Origin: Bedellia somnulentella
Taxonomy: Eukaryota > Arthropoda > Insecta > Lepidoptera > Bedelliidae
Assembly (NCBI GenBank): GCA_963576735.1
Contig: OY755170.1
Location: 25,218,875-25,282,874 of the forward strand
Direction: 5' to 3'
Length of the DNA: 64,000 nt
Shown here piece after piece: positions 45,444-60,400 of the stretch. Position 1 is the first letter of the stretch, and every line of letters begins with the position of its first letter. The notes beneath the pieces are model-generated. The model saw nothing but the letters and a program-made list of their open reading frames with translations. It was not told where the DNA came from and made no database searches. The position numbers and the translations under genes are program-made.

Positions 45444-48400
45444 GTAAGTAAAAATAAAACAACTAAATATTGATACTAACAAGTAAATTGACCTGGTTTC
45501 CCGCCCATCCTACATTTGGTCCTACTCATCATGAAATTAATATTTAAATGAATTGCGACACTACTCTTTTCGTAAATCACCACATCTATATTCCAAGGTT
45601 AATTATACCTTGGACATCGTATGCCTTCATGGTATAATGAGTTTTTAATTTCTATTTTTATCAATGCGTCGATACAAGGACTATAACAGTGCATATAAAA
45701 GTAAAACTCATTATCAATTTACTGATCATTTCCGATAGGGTTACAAAGGTATCAGATATCAGATAACCAGATTTTGTCACCTAGTTTCATTCAGAGTACC
45801 TTCAATTTGCTTGAGCAGTGCATTTGCGACAGGCCTATTATTTCCAATTTGTACAATGTACTGCCATATAGCTAAGTACTATACAGCCATGTGGGTCCCT
45901 CACGAACTTACCCCTTACCGTAAAAACCTTGATAAAGCAACCACACCACACATATGACTATTAAGATTCAAACCAGTTTGTGACTACATTTGTAGTAGTG
46001 TTTTGAAAATCCCACATCTGATCTCACTTATATCTTCCTGTAAGTGTCGTAAGAGGCTACCTACGGCTTTAGGGCTTGTTAAGTGATTTTTTGGCGTAGT
46101 GACTAGAGACCAAACACAAACCATCCTTTAATTTTACAACCCTACTAACTACTTAAAGTTGCTAAGTATTGCTAATTTTTAAAATTTGGGTTGCTTCTTT
46201 GGGATTAATAGCTGTGAGTATTTGTATATGATATGTATTCATATGATACTGCTTATTATAGACTCTTGTGATATAAAAATATTTTTTATTTTTATTTTTC
46301 AGTATGACACCTCATATAGAAGTAGAGATATGACAAGAACAGCTGATCGTCCAACTGCCGTCACAGCAAAATATACGAACATCACACCATCTTACAAGAC
46401 TTCTAGTATTCCCATCTTATGTCGAGATCGTTCATCTTCCAGGGATGAGACTCCCATTAATGCTATTGCAAACAAATACTCAAACTACGGAAAAACAGTC
46501 AAAGAAAATCAAACAGCATCAAAATTTGACAGGGATTATTCAAAACTCTCGGTTCCTTCGACAAATATAAGTCGAGATGTAAGTCCAGTTTCTTCATCAT
46601 CCAAATATAGCTTAACACGATCATCCAGACATGCAAGTCCAGAACCTAAAAATAGAAGCCCTTTAAAACGAAGTCCAGATCCTAGTTTTGATCGTGTCAA
46701 AGACATTCCAAGTAAGACTGAAAAGTCAACGGGTTACAATGGCCTGTCAAGTTATAAGTTGTACCCTAGAACGTCAAATTATAGTCGACCGTCGTCAAGG
46801 ACAGAAATTAAACCAGAAGTTACTGTTAATCGGTATGCCATTGCCAACAGATTATCTACAAACTATTTGCGAAGTCCTTCGGTAGAAAAAACAAGAACAT
46901 CAGTGTCTCCTGTGAGCCGAATTGAATCGCCCAAACAGGAAAATAAAAAAAGTGTGTCTCCCACTATTGTAGTTCAGGATGAAAGTGACACAACGCCACC
47001 AAATCAGGCAAATAATGATGACAGTACTGAAATTGAGACAATTAACGTCACGACTAGGCATACATCTCCTACTCCTCCAGGATCTTCAGTTTATGTAAGA
47101 ACAAGACGTGCTGATATGGCTAAAACTGTAGAAAAAACAATTACTAGACCTAAAAAGAGACCAGAAATGTGCGACAAAGAAATGCAGTCAGACAGATTAG
47201 ACGATTCTACGAGAACATGCCGTTTTGTAGGAGCAAGAAGCAATGTATCAAATTGGTCATCATATGCACCTACATCTCATAATTATACTGGATATGCAGG
47301 AAGATATTCCACGCAGTATATGGGAGTCCGAGATAATGAGAGAAGTAGTCGAAGCAGAAGTACTGAACCAGCTCCGGTTGAAAATCACGTAAACAAAAGT
47401 CCATCCCCAGACATTAGAGAAAAGAGTGAATCAAGAACACCAAATAATATTTCCGAACTGAATGAGGAAAAACCACAGAACAATGACGACGATACATCAG
47501 AGATAATAATAAACGTGAATTTAAAATTGAAAAAAGCCAAAAACCCATTATCTATGTCCTCTGCTGAACTTGTATCCCCTGAAATAACAATAACAAATAA
47601 TCAATTACCACCTCCAGCACCAAAACCAGAAAATACAGCCAAATCCAAAAAAGTCAAAGTTAGAAAGACAAGTGCTGATTCATCGTCAGATTCAAGTACA
47701 AGTCCTAAGAAGAAAATTATAAAAAAACGAAGTAAGTCTGTTAGTTCGACAGATTCTGATCCAGGAAGTGAAAAATCAAAAAGTACCTCATCATCTTCCA
47801 AATCAAGCTCAAAAACTGATTCAAGTAATAAATTACCTAATGGTCGAACATCTAAAAAAAGTAGTAAATCCCGAGAAAACAATAGTCCAGAATCAAATCC
47901 TACTCTTTCAACTCAATCATCGATAAGCGAGGATGACTTTACATCAAAATCAAAAACAAATGACCTGTCGAGAACGTCTGCTGACGAACTTTCAATATCA
48001 ATGGATCACTCTGCAAAACAGTCTTCTCCACCAAATAATAAAATTGACGGTTCTGAAGAAGCTAAATCCTTTTTAATAAGGGCTTTAGCTCCAGTCACAA
48101 ACTTGTTCAAAAGAAATCAAGAATCAAACGATTCACGTTGGCTAGAGAGTTCTACATCTGAGTCAACAGGAAAAGATGTTTCAAATCTTATAACAGAAAG
48201 TGATAGATCTAGTAAAAATAAGAGCAAATCAGACGATATAATTGCCTCCAACGATGACAATGTCGTTAAACTAAAAGCCATCCGGCATATTGAATCTGGA
48301 GAAAGAGCTTGGTGGTTAGATTCATTGAGTGAAAAAGATAAAAGTAGCCAGGTTGAGCAAAATAATTCCTCAGATAAAAAACCTCCACAAAAAATCAGGC

Positions 48401-51400
48401 ATATAGAATCGGGTGAAAGAGCTTGGTGGTTAGAAAGCAATGGAAGTGACAGCATAAATGAAAAACAATCATTGCCTACAGAAAGTTCAGATAAACCTTA
48501 TAAGAAAAGTAAATATGACGATGAAAAACCCTGGTGGCTTGATAATAATGCTAAAATACCTGATGGGGTTCAACGTTTATCTCCACCAAGAAGAACACCC
48601 AGTGATAGTGAAAAATATGACTTTTACAAAGTTCGTAGAATAGAATCAGGAGATCAAAAAGACTGGTGGCTATCTAGCAGTGATCAATCATCAAAGAAGC
48701 AAGATCCTAATGGTGTCGTAAAATCTGGGTCTGACCACAAAACCCCGCCTGGACAAAAGATAAGACATGTGGAATCTGGAGAAAAACCGTGGTGGCTTTC
48801 TAGTGGTAAAAATATACCGGAAGGTGTAGAGAAGTTGCCTACCCCTCCGCCTAATCAAGAAACTGAATCCTCTGATTCTGAGGAACTCCAGGTTTATATC
48901 CCACCGTCTGCTATACCACCATTCCCACTACATATTGCAGACGATGAGCCGTTAGGTGACAGACGGAGTCCTGAAGGATTAGAAACTCCAAGAGAAACAG
49001 AGGATTACCGCGGCCGGATGTCACCGTACGAAAATGAACATCAGTATGGAAGAAAGACTTTTAACTCTTATCAGAAACCTTCAGATAAGTTTATATCTCG
49101 GTACACAGACATTGATGATATATTAGGTACATCTAGTCAAATATATAGTCCATTTATGGACTCTATACTCGCTAAAAGAACAGGTCAGATGCCTTATGAT
49201 GATATGTCCGAGTGTGAAGAGATTGACTCAACGCAAGTAAAGATACATGACAGCACAGCACAGCGACCTGTCATCAAGAAGTTGAGAAGCAGGTAAATTA
49301 TATATTAATTTGGATTTCCTTTCATATATAATCAAAGCTTTTTATTTACTTATCACAGAACAAAACAATATAATATATGCTAGGTTATATAATAGGCTTT
49401 TGATTTGAGCGTCAAATTTTAGTGTAGAACCGATTCTTATTATCCCTGCTGACGGTGTCCTTATATGTAATTGAGGGATGTAGATCTCTTAGAGTTATAA
49501 GAAACCTATAACATAAATCAAAGGATTGTGTTTTCACTGTGATTTTCCATTCAACGTCAAAACAAGGCCTTAAATTTTTTGATTCATATCGTTTATTGTT
49601 TGCCAGTTCATACTCACCCAATGACGACATGAAGGCATGAAAATAATTTTGTTATATACCAATCTTTAGTATACCCTTAGTTAGAAAATAAATTAATACT
49701 GAAAACAAAATTTGTGTTTTTCAGGAGTGAAATCATCGACTGTCGCAACGAAGATCAGGTATGTAATAAAATTTGTTTTATAATACAGCTGGCTGGGTAC
49801 GCTAACCTGCGCCCAGCATATTTGCTACTATTTTTAGTATTTTGTGACCAAAACCTCTTAAGGCTTTGACGCATTAATGATGATATATTCATTATACTAA
49901 TACTACTACTAAAATCAACATGTTGAAAAGAGATGACAATGTATTTATGAGCTCTCGCTGTGAAGACGTAACGTCATGGACAAAGAATCAACACTTTAAA
50001 CTTTTTTTTCTTTATTTTAGATAGCCGTGAATAATATATTCCACCTGATATAGCTTTTACGTTTATTGAAAATACATTGTCGAGTTTAAGTAAAAAATAG
50101 CATACCAGATGATTAATGAAATATATTATACATTTTGGAAAGTAAATCCCTAATTTACTATGGACAAGCTAAAGTTCCTTCCGAATATTTCGTTTCGATA
50201 AATATATTTAATAACATGTGATAAAAAAACGTCTACTCCTAAAGTTTTTCATGATCGGATAATTCCATTAACTATCTAGGCTTCTCTTAAAGTGTTGCAA
50301 AGATAATAATGCGTCACACACACTCTATATCAAATCATCAATGTTGATTTAAGCTAAGTGTTCAAAATCTTATGATAATGAACATTTTCAACAAAATACC
50401 TTACGTAATATTATACGGTGATATCTAATAATGTTGATTAAATGTAATAATCCAATACTCAGGTTATTGAAATCCCACACAAAATAGCTGTTCATCCACA
50501 TTAACTTAATCTCGATTTTGTTATTGTATTTACATACAGACATTCATATACTCACGGCTATCAATCCCTAGAAGAGGTAGCCAGAGCTAAGGAATCAGAA
50601 ATTCCTCAGCCACTTTTGGAAGTTGCGTGGGGAAAAGATGGTAATATAAAGGTTGTTGGTGATGGGTCTCCAACCGCATCGCCCAAAAATCACTTAAAAG
50701 CCCCGGTACCGTTAGTCGCCTCTTAGGTACACCCACCAGAAGAAATGGGGTAGTGCTATTCTAATCCGACACTACACAGCTATTGTATTTCTGGATTTTC
50801 TGGATTCATACCAACATATATGCTCTTTTCCTTTGTTCAGATGAAACATATTTAATGCTATAAAAAAGCGTACAGTAAAAGCGATCTTTTCCTTAAATCT
50901 TATGAGGTCCTAGAAGCTCCTAGTTTTATTTTTAGTATAATATTTAGGTTGACTTTAAATAGTAATATCCCATATCTTCCCATGGTGTCGTCGGAGGCGA
51001 CTAAGGTCTAATATGACATTCTAAGTGATTAATGGGTGGTGTGGTTTTTTCATCCAACACCTACACTATCACCTCGTTATATACTCGTCTCCTCCCCTTC
51101 CTAAACTTTGGACAGACTCTAATGAACGGTTGGTTCTTAAGTTTTAGCTACACCTTTTGAAAAATAAAGAGGTAATATGTATTATCTATGTCATCATTTC
51201 GTATATCGCAGATTCCATCATAATATGTTATAAAATTGGTTATAGGCTAAGCCTAGTTTGGGAACCCTTCGAAATTGAGAAAGCTTTTAATAAATAAACT
51301 TTTTTACTGAAAAATTATAATTTCATTACAATCCTTAAAAACTAATTATTACAATGTACAGCTGTACAGATAACCACAGTTATAATATCAGCTAAAAGTA

Positions 51401-54400
51401 CACTTAGTGAAACAAATCCTTCGAAGCCACGCAAAGTTTTTTCGCAGCTAACCGACCATCTTAAAGAGTATTTGTTACCTTTTTACAAATCTATCTCAAG
51501 CTCATCTTCAAAATAGTCGGATAATCCGGGAAACCTTACCTGTGTCTCGAACGCAAAGCCTGACCGACCGCAGTAGTAAATAAGGCTTCGTAGGAGTCAG
51601 ATGTGGCGATGCGACTAAAAAGTTGCTCGTGTATTAATAGTGACAAAAGATTGGTGCTGTTTTGATCTCAAATGATAGTGGTGCGTTTTTTATTTCGAGC
51701 CGGTTTTTGTGATGCGTGTATTATCAAAGTTTCGTTTGGTGGAAAAGTACAACAAACAGAAGGTTCGTGTTAATTTTTAACCAACTTCCGAAAAAAAGAT
51801 ATTCTGAGTTGAGAGAGATAGTCTCTGTTAGATACCTTTCTTATGTATACAAATATTTTTGGGTGGAAGCCTTTATAAACTAATCTAAATAAACGTCTCA
51901 TTTAATATAACATTATCCTTATACCAAAGGAATCGGTGTAGTAATTATTTAACAACAGAAAATTACAAATTAGATTTCATATATCTTACAGTTATTTAAA
52001 TAATCATAATTAAATGTAATATTTTATCGAAAAATATTCATTGAAATATTGTTACTTAATATTTATAATGTCTTTGGTCTATTACTAATTTGCGATTAAT
52101 TGCAAAACTAAAATATAAATATTTGTGAAATTGTCCAAATCTTCTTCCTTTTTGTATTCATATAAACTAAATGTGGAGCCATCTTAAATATAATCCTTAT
52201 CACTCTTTTGCATTATCTTATGTGCTAAAATTTCGTATTGGGGTAAAGAAGACTATTATAGATAAAACTATAATTTATAAATGCTGAACTAAAATCAATA
52301 TTCCCCATACAATAATAGAAATAAATCTTACTTCGATCCTCTGCTTACCCTTTTAAAGTTTTATTACCTCGAACGCGTACCCATGATTGTATGAGAGAGA
52401 AAGAATTCAAGGCTTTTCCTGCAATCAGTCCCGTACTGGAAATGACAAGATGATTCTATGTCGTTAACGTTATTTAATTAACACCCATAGCTTTATAACC
52501 GCCGACAAAAATTTATTTTACAGTTTTGATTCATATAATTACGTAAATAATTCTTGTGTCACACTATCCTGTTATGGGATCTGTTTTTTTTTGGTGATTC
52601 TTTTTTAATTTTAGTGTTTTTATGAAGACAGTTATGAAATAGATATTCCATTTGTATATTTTGCATTTTGAATCTAACACTGACCCTTATTTAGTACAGA
52701 AAATTATTAACCTTATTTACATTTTTAAATATGTTAAAAGTAGATTGGTCAGGAGGATCAATCACCTGCTATATGCTCACGGCTATACTTAAAAAAAAAG
52801 TACCAGTGATTCAGAATTTGACCACATCTCCCAACTAAAACTTATATGCCGCAATGCCCTAAGTCGTCTCGTACTTGCCTGACAAAAATGGATTACAAGG
52901 AAGTTAGAAACACATCAGAAAGTTACGATTCGTGGCTCATTTGCCTGAGCATCGTCCGTTTCTTCTTCTCATCCGTACTTAGGTCCTGTGTGTCTTCGGA
53001 CATTTAACTAATAGTATAAAAAATAATAGCAAAAACCACAGTCATAAGTGTCATAACTTTTTCTAAATAAATATTTTTTATTATTCATACTTGAAAACCG
53101 ATACGAAATGATAAAATCGCAGTCACAAGTAAAATAAAACCAGTGTACTATGTCTTTTTTATAAAAATCTTAACAATACATAAATAACATATTGTATATA
53201 AAGATATTATTGATATGACAAATTTCTCTACAAATTCAAACTCAATGCAAACTCTAGTACTAAAAATACTTGGTAAGGTCCTAAGGAAGGAAATTAATAA
53301 AGGGTGGCGATCTTAGGGGAGGCCTATTTCTATTAGTGAACTCCAAACGACGAAAACAAATTTAAAGTTTTCTTAGTGATACATTTTGCACTTTAACTAA
53401 TTAAACTAACCTCTAAATTAATTAGTTCAGTAAATAAAAAACTGTGTATAATATAAAGCATATAGTAATGCATGAGAAAACTGGGATGATTAAAGAGTTG
53501 TACAACGAAATCAAACTTTCAGGCGGGTAACTCAGAAGGTAACCTCTTTCAACATCAACTTCAAATGAAACCTATAATACGTTTCATTGTTTTATTAAAC
53601 ACGCTTTTAAAACTATACGTCGTCGGTTGGATACAAAACAGGTTTCTACCAGTTTTCATCAGCTGCTTCAACTTGCTCTTAATTTATTATTTTGCACACA
53701 AACCCGAATGGTATGTTCGTGTTTTATTTTTGTAACCGCTACTTTATTTTTAGCCCAAATAGACAGGTTAAAGGACTTATGTTATTCGAGTTGGTTAAAT
53801 TGAGGACCGTTGTTTATTGGATTCCAACTATCACATACTATATTCACAGATCCCTTGATTGCTTTGTACTAAACCCATAGAAAAACATAAGATATGGCAT
53901 TCTTAACTGACACTGAAAACTTTGTTATAAAACATAGACTCACACATTCGTAGACTCTTAGCTATAAAACCCTAGTTTGGAAGTTGACTTGAGTTGTAAA
54001 AATTTAAGGGAATACACAGTTTTTAAACCAATTAAAACGATAAATGGCTTTCTAAATTCACTAACGTGTATCATAAAAAACATAAATAACAATTCCAGAT
54101 TGTAATCCTTTTCGAGGAAAGTCGTACCGTTTTCTTATTTCTGGCCTTTCTACTGTACTGTAAAACTGGGTCATAAATGTATACAAATTTATTTCTGCAC
54201 CTTCCCCGTAAGGGATTTAAGTCTTAAAATAACATAAACATTCTAAAAGCCTTCCATACCTGCCATTGCGCAATATGCTAAAACATTTTGTATATCACAT
54301 TCAACGAAAAAAAACAGTTAAGTACGTATTACTCGCATTTGCAAGTGGTTCTGATTTGAATATTCACGAGTTCAAATATGTAATTTTGTATATTTATAAA

Positions 54401-57400
54401 TGACGAATTCCAGTCCAGCACATTAAATAAAATGTGTTCACTCCAGATATGAGTGAGATATGACACGCATTTTTTTTTCTTAACATTATTAATGAGAAAA
54501 GAACAATAAATGTAAATAGTTCTTACTCATATTGCTTTTTATTTGCCTTATCTTATCACTTTAGATCACTCATATGTAAACTTTGTGATGTTATAACTCC
54601 AAAGTTATTTGCTTCTTGGCTTCTTCGAACCATAATTAACTTTTACAAACACAATTTCTTCTTATTTAGAATAACATATTTTTATTTTTCAACAATCGTA
54701 ACAATTTCATTAATTTATAGTTTTTTTACTATTCCTACTTAGTTATCCAATATAATTTAATACAAATGTGATAATGAAACATGGCCTGCTAAATAATTTA
54801 CTCCACGGTACCCAAAAAAGTAAGTTCATTAAAATTCGTGCATCGTTTTCCAAACCAAACGGAGGCCCGAATTCTACATTTGAAATTATAATGTCTATTT
54901 AGTTCTTTAACGCAACACATTCCAATTTAAAAATTTTATGCAGACTCGAATTCGATTACATCACTTTTTTACCGGCAAATACTGGCTTGTTGGTTGCCAT
55001 TTAAAAAGATAGCGTCTCATACGAACTTTTTGTTTATTTTTACTTAAGTATTCAAATTGTATTTTTATTTTGATTTTATGCTATATATAAATTTTAAATA
55101 CGATTACCAATATACAATAGTATATTGTATAACGTATAAATAAATACGGCTCGTTCTTCTTCAGCCTCAGACCAGTTAAATATATACACAATAAAGTTGT
55201 TACAAAAATTAATGTGACACGAGAATTTTATTTATTTTATAGAAGACGGATATAATCAGCGCACAACAAAAGTATTAAAACAAACCCAATATTTATCGAC
55301 AAACAGAAGAACGAAAACCACAACACACAAAAAACATCCGAGACAACAAAAATTGATAGTTGCGACATAAAAGAGACATCTATTTATAAATATTCATTCA
55401 GAACTTCACAATGGCTAAAACTTATGGACTCCGGACGAAATCACCCAACCGTTTCGTTTTTAAAACCGAAAATTACCGCTTAGAAGCTACACTTGATTGC
55501 CGCGTCTCGAGTTAAACCGTGCCGCCCTTCTTTTGTTTCTTACTACTATAATGCATAGTGGGTGCCATTTCATGGGAAAAGACTTTAGACTTGACGCCAA
55601 GTGAACACCCTTCGAAGGTTAAATATAAGTTTTTACGGTCTCTGACTACTTAAAGATAAGGACGGACTCAAATTGTTGAGTTTATTCGGGTGAAAAAGAC
55701 CTCCACTTAGGACAATTGACTTGGTTTAAGGGTTTTAGTTTAGTCATGGATCATCTTTGGATGAGTCAACATCAGTCATTTATATATTTTATGTTCTACA
55801 AATATACAGCGAGTGTAGTGTATAGTATAAACAGAAATTACAAAACAGTTTCATATCGTCGGCTTAGCGATGCTTGTGGTCCATTAGCTAAAAGAGTACA
55901 AAGTCGCAGATTCATTCCCCGACTGGCAAATGTTTATTACTTCGGTATTGGATATTATTAATCTGTGTCTAATATATAATGAATATTTATCGTCAGGTTC
56001 GCTTCGTATCATGTAGTGTTGATGGGGCTCAGATCAGTGTAATTAAAACACATCGATGACAGTATCAATCCTATCAAATGTAAATAAACATCTCAATTAA
56101 TGATTTACAAATAAAATATTTTAATATTTTGTTGACGTGTGGTGCCGGCTTAGTATATCATTACATAATAAACATATAACATAAACGTTCACGCCGAATA
56201 TCCCCGAAGGGGTTGGCAGAGGTACTAATACTTCTGAACATCACGTGACTTTGTCACCTGGTGTTCAGAGTACCCACGTTTTGCATGGACAGTGTACTCA
56301 CGTGATAGGGGGCAGGCCTATCGCCGTTTTGTACGAATACACTGTGACATGACTAAGTACAACTCAGCCATGTAGGTTTCCTCACGATGTTTTCCCTCAC
56401 CGTTAACAACCATGATAAATTAACCACACATATGTCTTTAGAAAAGACAAATTGGTGTAGGCCCGACCCAGGATTTGAACACTAGTCGTTTGCACGATAA
56501 CCGAGTGTTCTACCCACTGGGCTATCACGGTTGCTTAGAATATCACTACCCCTTTTTACCCACGGGTGACAAAGTGAAGTGAGGGAGCTTTTTTCAGTAG
56601 TAAATGTATGTAGTATATCGCATTAGTAGTTGCAAAATATCTTTTTTCTCGAACTTTTAGCAAACATGCTAATTGAAGTGCGAAGGTCGAACGAATCGCT
56701 TCAAATCCTGTTTTGAACGTCGCGACAAGCTGAATGAGTTTTTTTTTGTTGCCGACGAAACATTGCTTAAGCTGCGTTGTTGACTCGAAATAATTATTGG
56801 TATACAGCTATCTTCGAAAAGCTGAGAATCTTCACCATTTAGACATGGGATTGGCATCATCGATCTGTGTATATATAGCACTTAATAAAATAAAATAAAA
56901 AAAATAATTACTTTCTATTATTATTATTTTGACTAAGATCAAATTTTAAAATATATATTAATTTATTTTGCTGTGTAGTGTCGGCTTAGAATAGCACTAC
57001 CCCATTTCTTCCGGTGGGTGTACGTAAGGGGCGACTAACGGTATTGGGGCTTTTAAGGGATTTTTGCGGTTGGAGACCCATCGCCAACAAACTTTGTTTT
57101 ACCATCTTTTCCTCACTCAACTTTCCAAACGTGGCTGAGGAATTTCGAATTCCTTAGCTCTGGTTACCCCTTCTAGGGATTTATAGCCGTGAGTATGTAT
57201 GAATGTATATAAATCTATGCATTAAACGAAATATTTTGGTCTTTAGTTGAGAATTCACTAAAACCTTTCATTTGTACTTTCCCTGGACTTGTCATGTTTA
57301 AATTCGCGTGTGTTGTATTGGTATACTTCTGTAATTGAATAAGACTTTGGAAAATTGACGGATAATAGTCAATATTTAACAATATCAATATAAACACAAG

Positions 57401-60400
57401 GCACAAAAAATCATTTTTAGTTCTACATAACTGATTATGTGTTCATCTGCGTTGCCATTATGGTGCTTCATCGAAGTAACTTTGCCTTTGATGTATTCTA
57501 CTCATTGATACATTCACATATACATACATATACTCACGGATATATTTCCCTAGAAGGGGTAGCCAGAGCTAAGGAATTATAAATTCCTCAGCCACTTTTG
57601 GAAGTTGAGTTGGGAAAAGATGGTAAAAATAAAGGTTTTTGGTGATGGGTCTCCAACCGCATCGCCCAAAAATCCAATAAAAAGCCCCAATACCCTTAGT
57701 CGCCTCTTACGACACCCGTGGGTAGAAAGGGGTAGCGACATTCTAAGCCGGCACTACACGGCAAAAAGTCATTGATAGTTTTAACAAATTGTAATGTTAG
57801 GGGTCTATTTTGTCAGAATGTTTCAGACGTGTCATTACATTTAATATTGTATTTACAATACAATTTTATCAGATATGGACACCGCATAGATTGCACAATA
57901 ATTATATGAAGCCATGGTGCAGTTATATATCACACAGAGATCAACATCTCTTGACATTTTCAAGACATTTTGCTCCCATTCTCAAGATCATCTTGTTGAC
58001 GATACTATGCCATCAGTCATCTGATTTTTGTCACGCCAAGGCTCGAAGGTGTACCGTTAAAATGAGAATCTTTCACAACTGTTTCTCAGCACTGATACTA
58101 TTTCAATAATAATATTTAAATAAGAAATGGCCAATCTTACCTTCGTTTATTTTTTTAGTTTTTCTGGTATATATAAATAGGTTGTTATACTGGAAAATTA
58201 ATTTACGTTTAGTGCTTATTCGTAACAGTAATTTCCTTTTCTAATATCGAACTGAAAATATTTTTTTAACTTAAAAGTTGACGCCATTTATTTCTGAGCG
58301 GGTTGCAGAGGTACCAGTATCACCAGGTTGAACATCACGTGACAAACGTTTTGCTTGCAAAGTGCGATCATGTGATAGGGGGCTGACGTATCGCCGCTGT
58401 GGTACACATGACTAAGTACAACTTGGCCATGTGAGTTTCATCACTATTATTTTATAATGACATAACATTGGTCCCCTCTATAAACTCTCTTATTTTAATG
58501 CTGCAAAAACATACTCAAATTACGAGGGCTGCTATTTATGTATCCGGAACTGGCCACTTACAGAACAATAATTTAAAAAGTAATTACATCATTTAAAAAT
58601 AGAACTCTTTAGCTTTAGAATACATTTATTTTTATGTGACTGTCAATTGTTTTCACATCGTAGCGTCATTTTGAAAATTGCGTGTCTTCACCACCATGGA
58701 TTTAACTCGTGAACATTTTCGTGCCATGATTTTTTACGATTTTCGGCGTGGTCTAACTCAAAAACAGTGCATCGATCAGCTTACTTCGACTTTTGGGGAT
58801 GAAGCACCCTCAAAGACCACTGTGTATCACTGGTTTAGCGAGTTTAATCGTGGACGATCTAAGCTTACTGATGAAATTAAAGAAGGTCGCCCTAAAACGG
58901 TCGTTGTACCTCAAAACATCGATGCTGTCCGGGAACTAATAACTCAAGATCGTCATGTTACATATCGTGAGATAGAGGCATCTCTGGGCATTAGTATGAC
59001 GAGCATACATAAGATACTTCATGAACATTTAGCTGTAAAAAAAATTTGCTCCCGTTGGATTCCGCACAACTTGAGTATTGATCAAAAACAGGCTCGTGTC
59101 GATTGGTGCAAAGAAATGTTAAAAAAATACAACCGTGGTGCGTCAAAAGCTGTTTATAATATCTACACAGGTGACGAATCTTGGATCTACGCTTACGACC
59201 CCGAAACTAAGCAGCAGTCCACGGTGTGGGTGTTCCAAGATGAGCCGAACCCAACAAAAGTTATTCGTGCAAAAAGCACATTGAAGCAAATGGTCGCTTG
59301 TTTTTTTGGTATAAATGGCCATGTAGCTACAGTGCCTTTAGAGAATCGTAAAACTGTTAATTCGGAGTGGTATACGACCATTTGTTTGCCGGAAGTCTTT
59401 GAACAAATAAGAAAGACTAACCGACAACGTAGAATCATTCTGCATCACGACAATGCTAGCTGTCACAGGTCGGCCGTCACAACTCAGTTTTTAGAAGCTC
59501 AAAAGATCGAATTGACAGGTCATCCGCCGTACAGCCCTGATTTGGCACCCAATGATTTTTATTTATTTCCAAATGTGAAGAAAAAATTACGTGGTCAACG
59601 TTTTTCGAGCCGCGAAGAGGCAGTCGATGCGTTCAAAATGCACGTTTTGGAGATACCTCAGTCTGAGTGGAAAAAGTGCTATGAAAATTGGTTTCAACGC
59701 ATGCAAAAGTGTATAGATCTGAGCGGCGAATATTTTGAGAAGCAATAAAACCATATTAATTGATATATGTTTGTTTCTTTTTTTTATTCCGGATACATAA
59801 ATAGCAGCCCTCGTAGCAAACATGTTTCCACGTAAAACAAACATGCCCGGTTTTTTGTTCATGGAACGTTTTAATCATGATAAGACGTATATTCGTACAC
59901 GACAAGTCTTTCATGATAAACAATTGCTATAAACAGCCACAACTTTAAATGAAAGTTTTTCCCCAATAATAATAATAATTTCATACACATTTCATAGAAA
60001 CTAACGTGCATATTCTTTAATTAGAGTTATTCGTTTTTAAACCAGGTCGTATTTTAAAAAAGTATAAGGTACACACATCTTTGCCCAGGGCGGCCCTCAG
60101 CTACCACGCACAAATAAAGTTATGGTGAAACGGCATAGGCCACAGACCAGCAGCAACCAATCCCTCCAAATAAAGGAAATTGGAATCGTGAGATCCATCC
60201 ATTTTTACTTGTACAAAGTAGAATATTCCGGAAATTTTCCATAAGTCATGTATTAATTATTTGTGCCTTCTAACACCTACTATAAGTAGGATACTTAAGG
60301 AAGCTTCACTAATTTATGTATGACTTGTACTTAAAGTTTTCCTATTCTCGGTCATAAAATAGCCATTCTCTTTATAAATGTCAGTAAGTATGAAATCCAA

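Noticed and set aside
46186..46302. Start of the long ORF at ATG 46186 as the true protein start
   Set aside because: The 39 codons before 46303 are hydrophobic, AT-driven and end in a pyrimidine tract plus CAG acceptor; the upstream exon offers a better phased start.
47601..48455. Minus-strand frames opposite the repeat-protein exon
   Set aside because: They are Leu/Ser-rich shadows of the Ser/Lys-rich coding strand.
55411..55515. 34-codon frame beginning MAKTYGLRTK
   Set aside because: Somewhat more coding-like than its surroundings, but with no splice or homology support.
55716..55961. 81-codon frame as an exon of the repeat-protein gene
   Set aside because: No acceptor in phase, aromatic-rich random composition and no continuity with the flanking exons.
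56462..56535. A working tRNA gene on the minus strand
   Set aside because: A and B boxes are present, but the sequence is the head of SINE-2, repeated at 40510-40588 and 4268-4330, and stems pair poorly.
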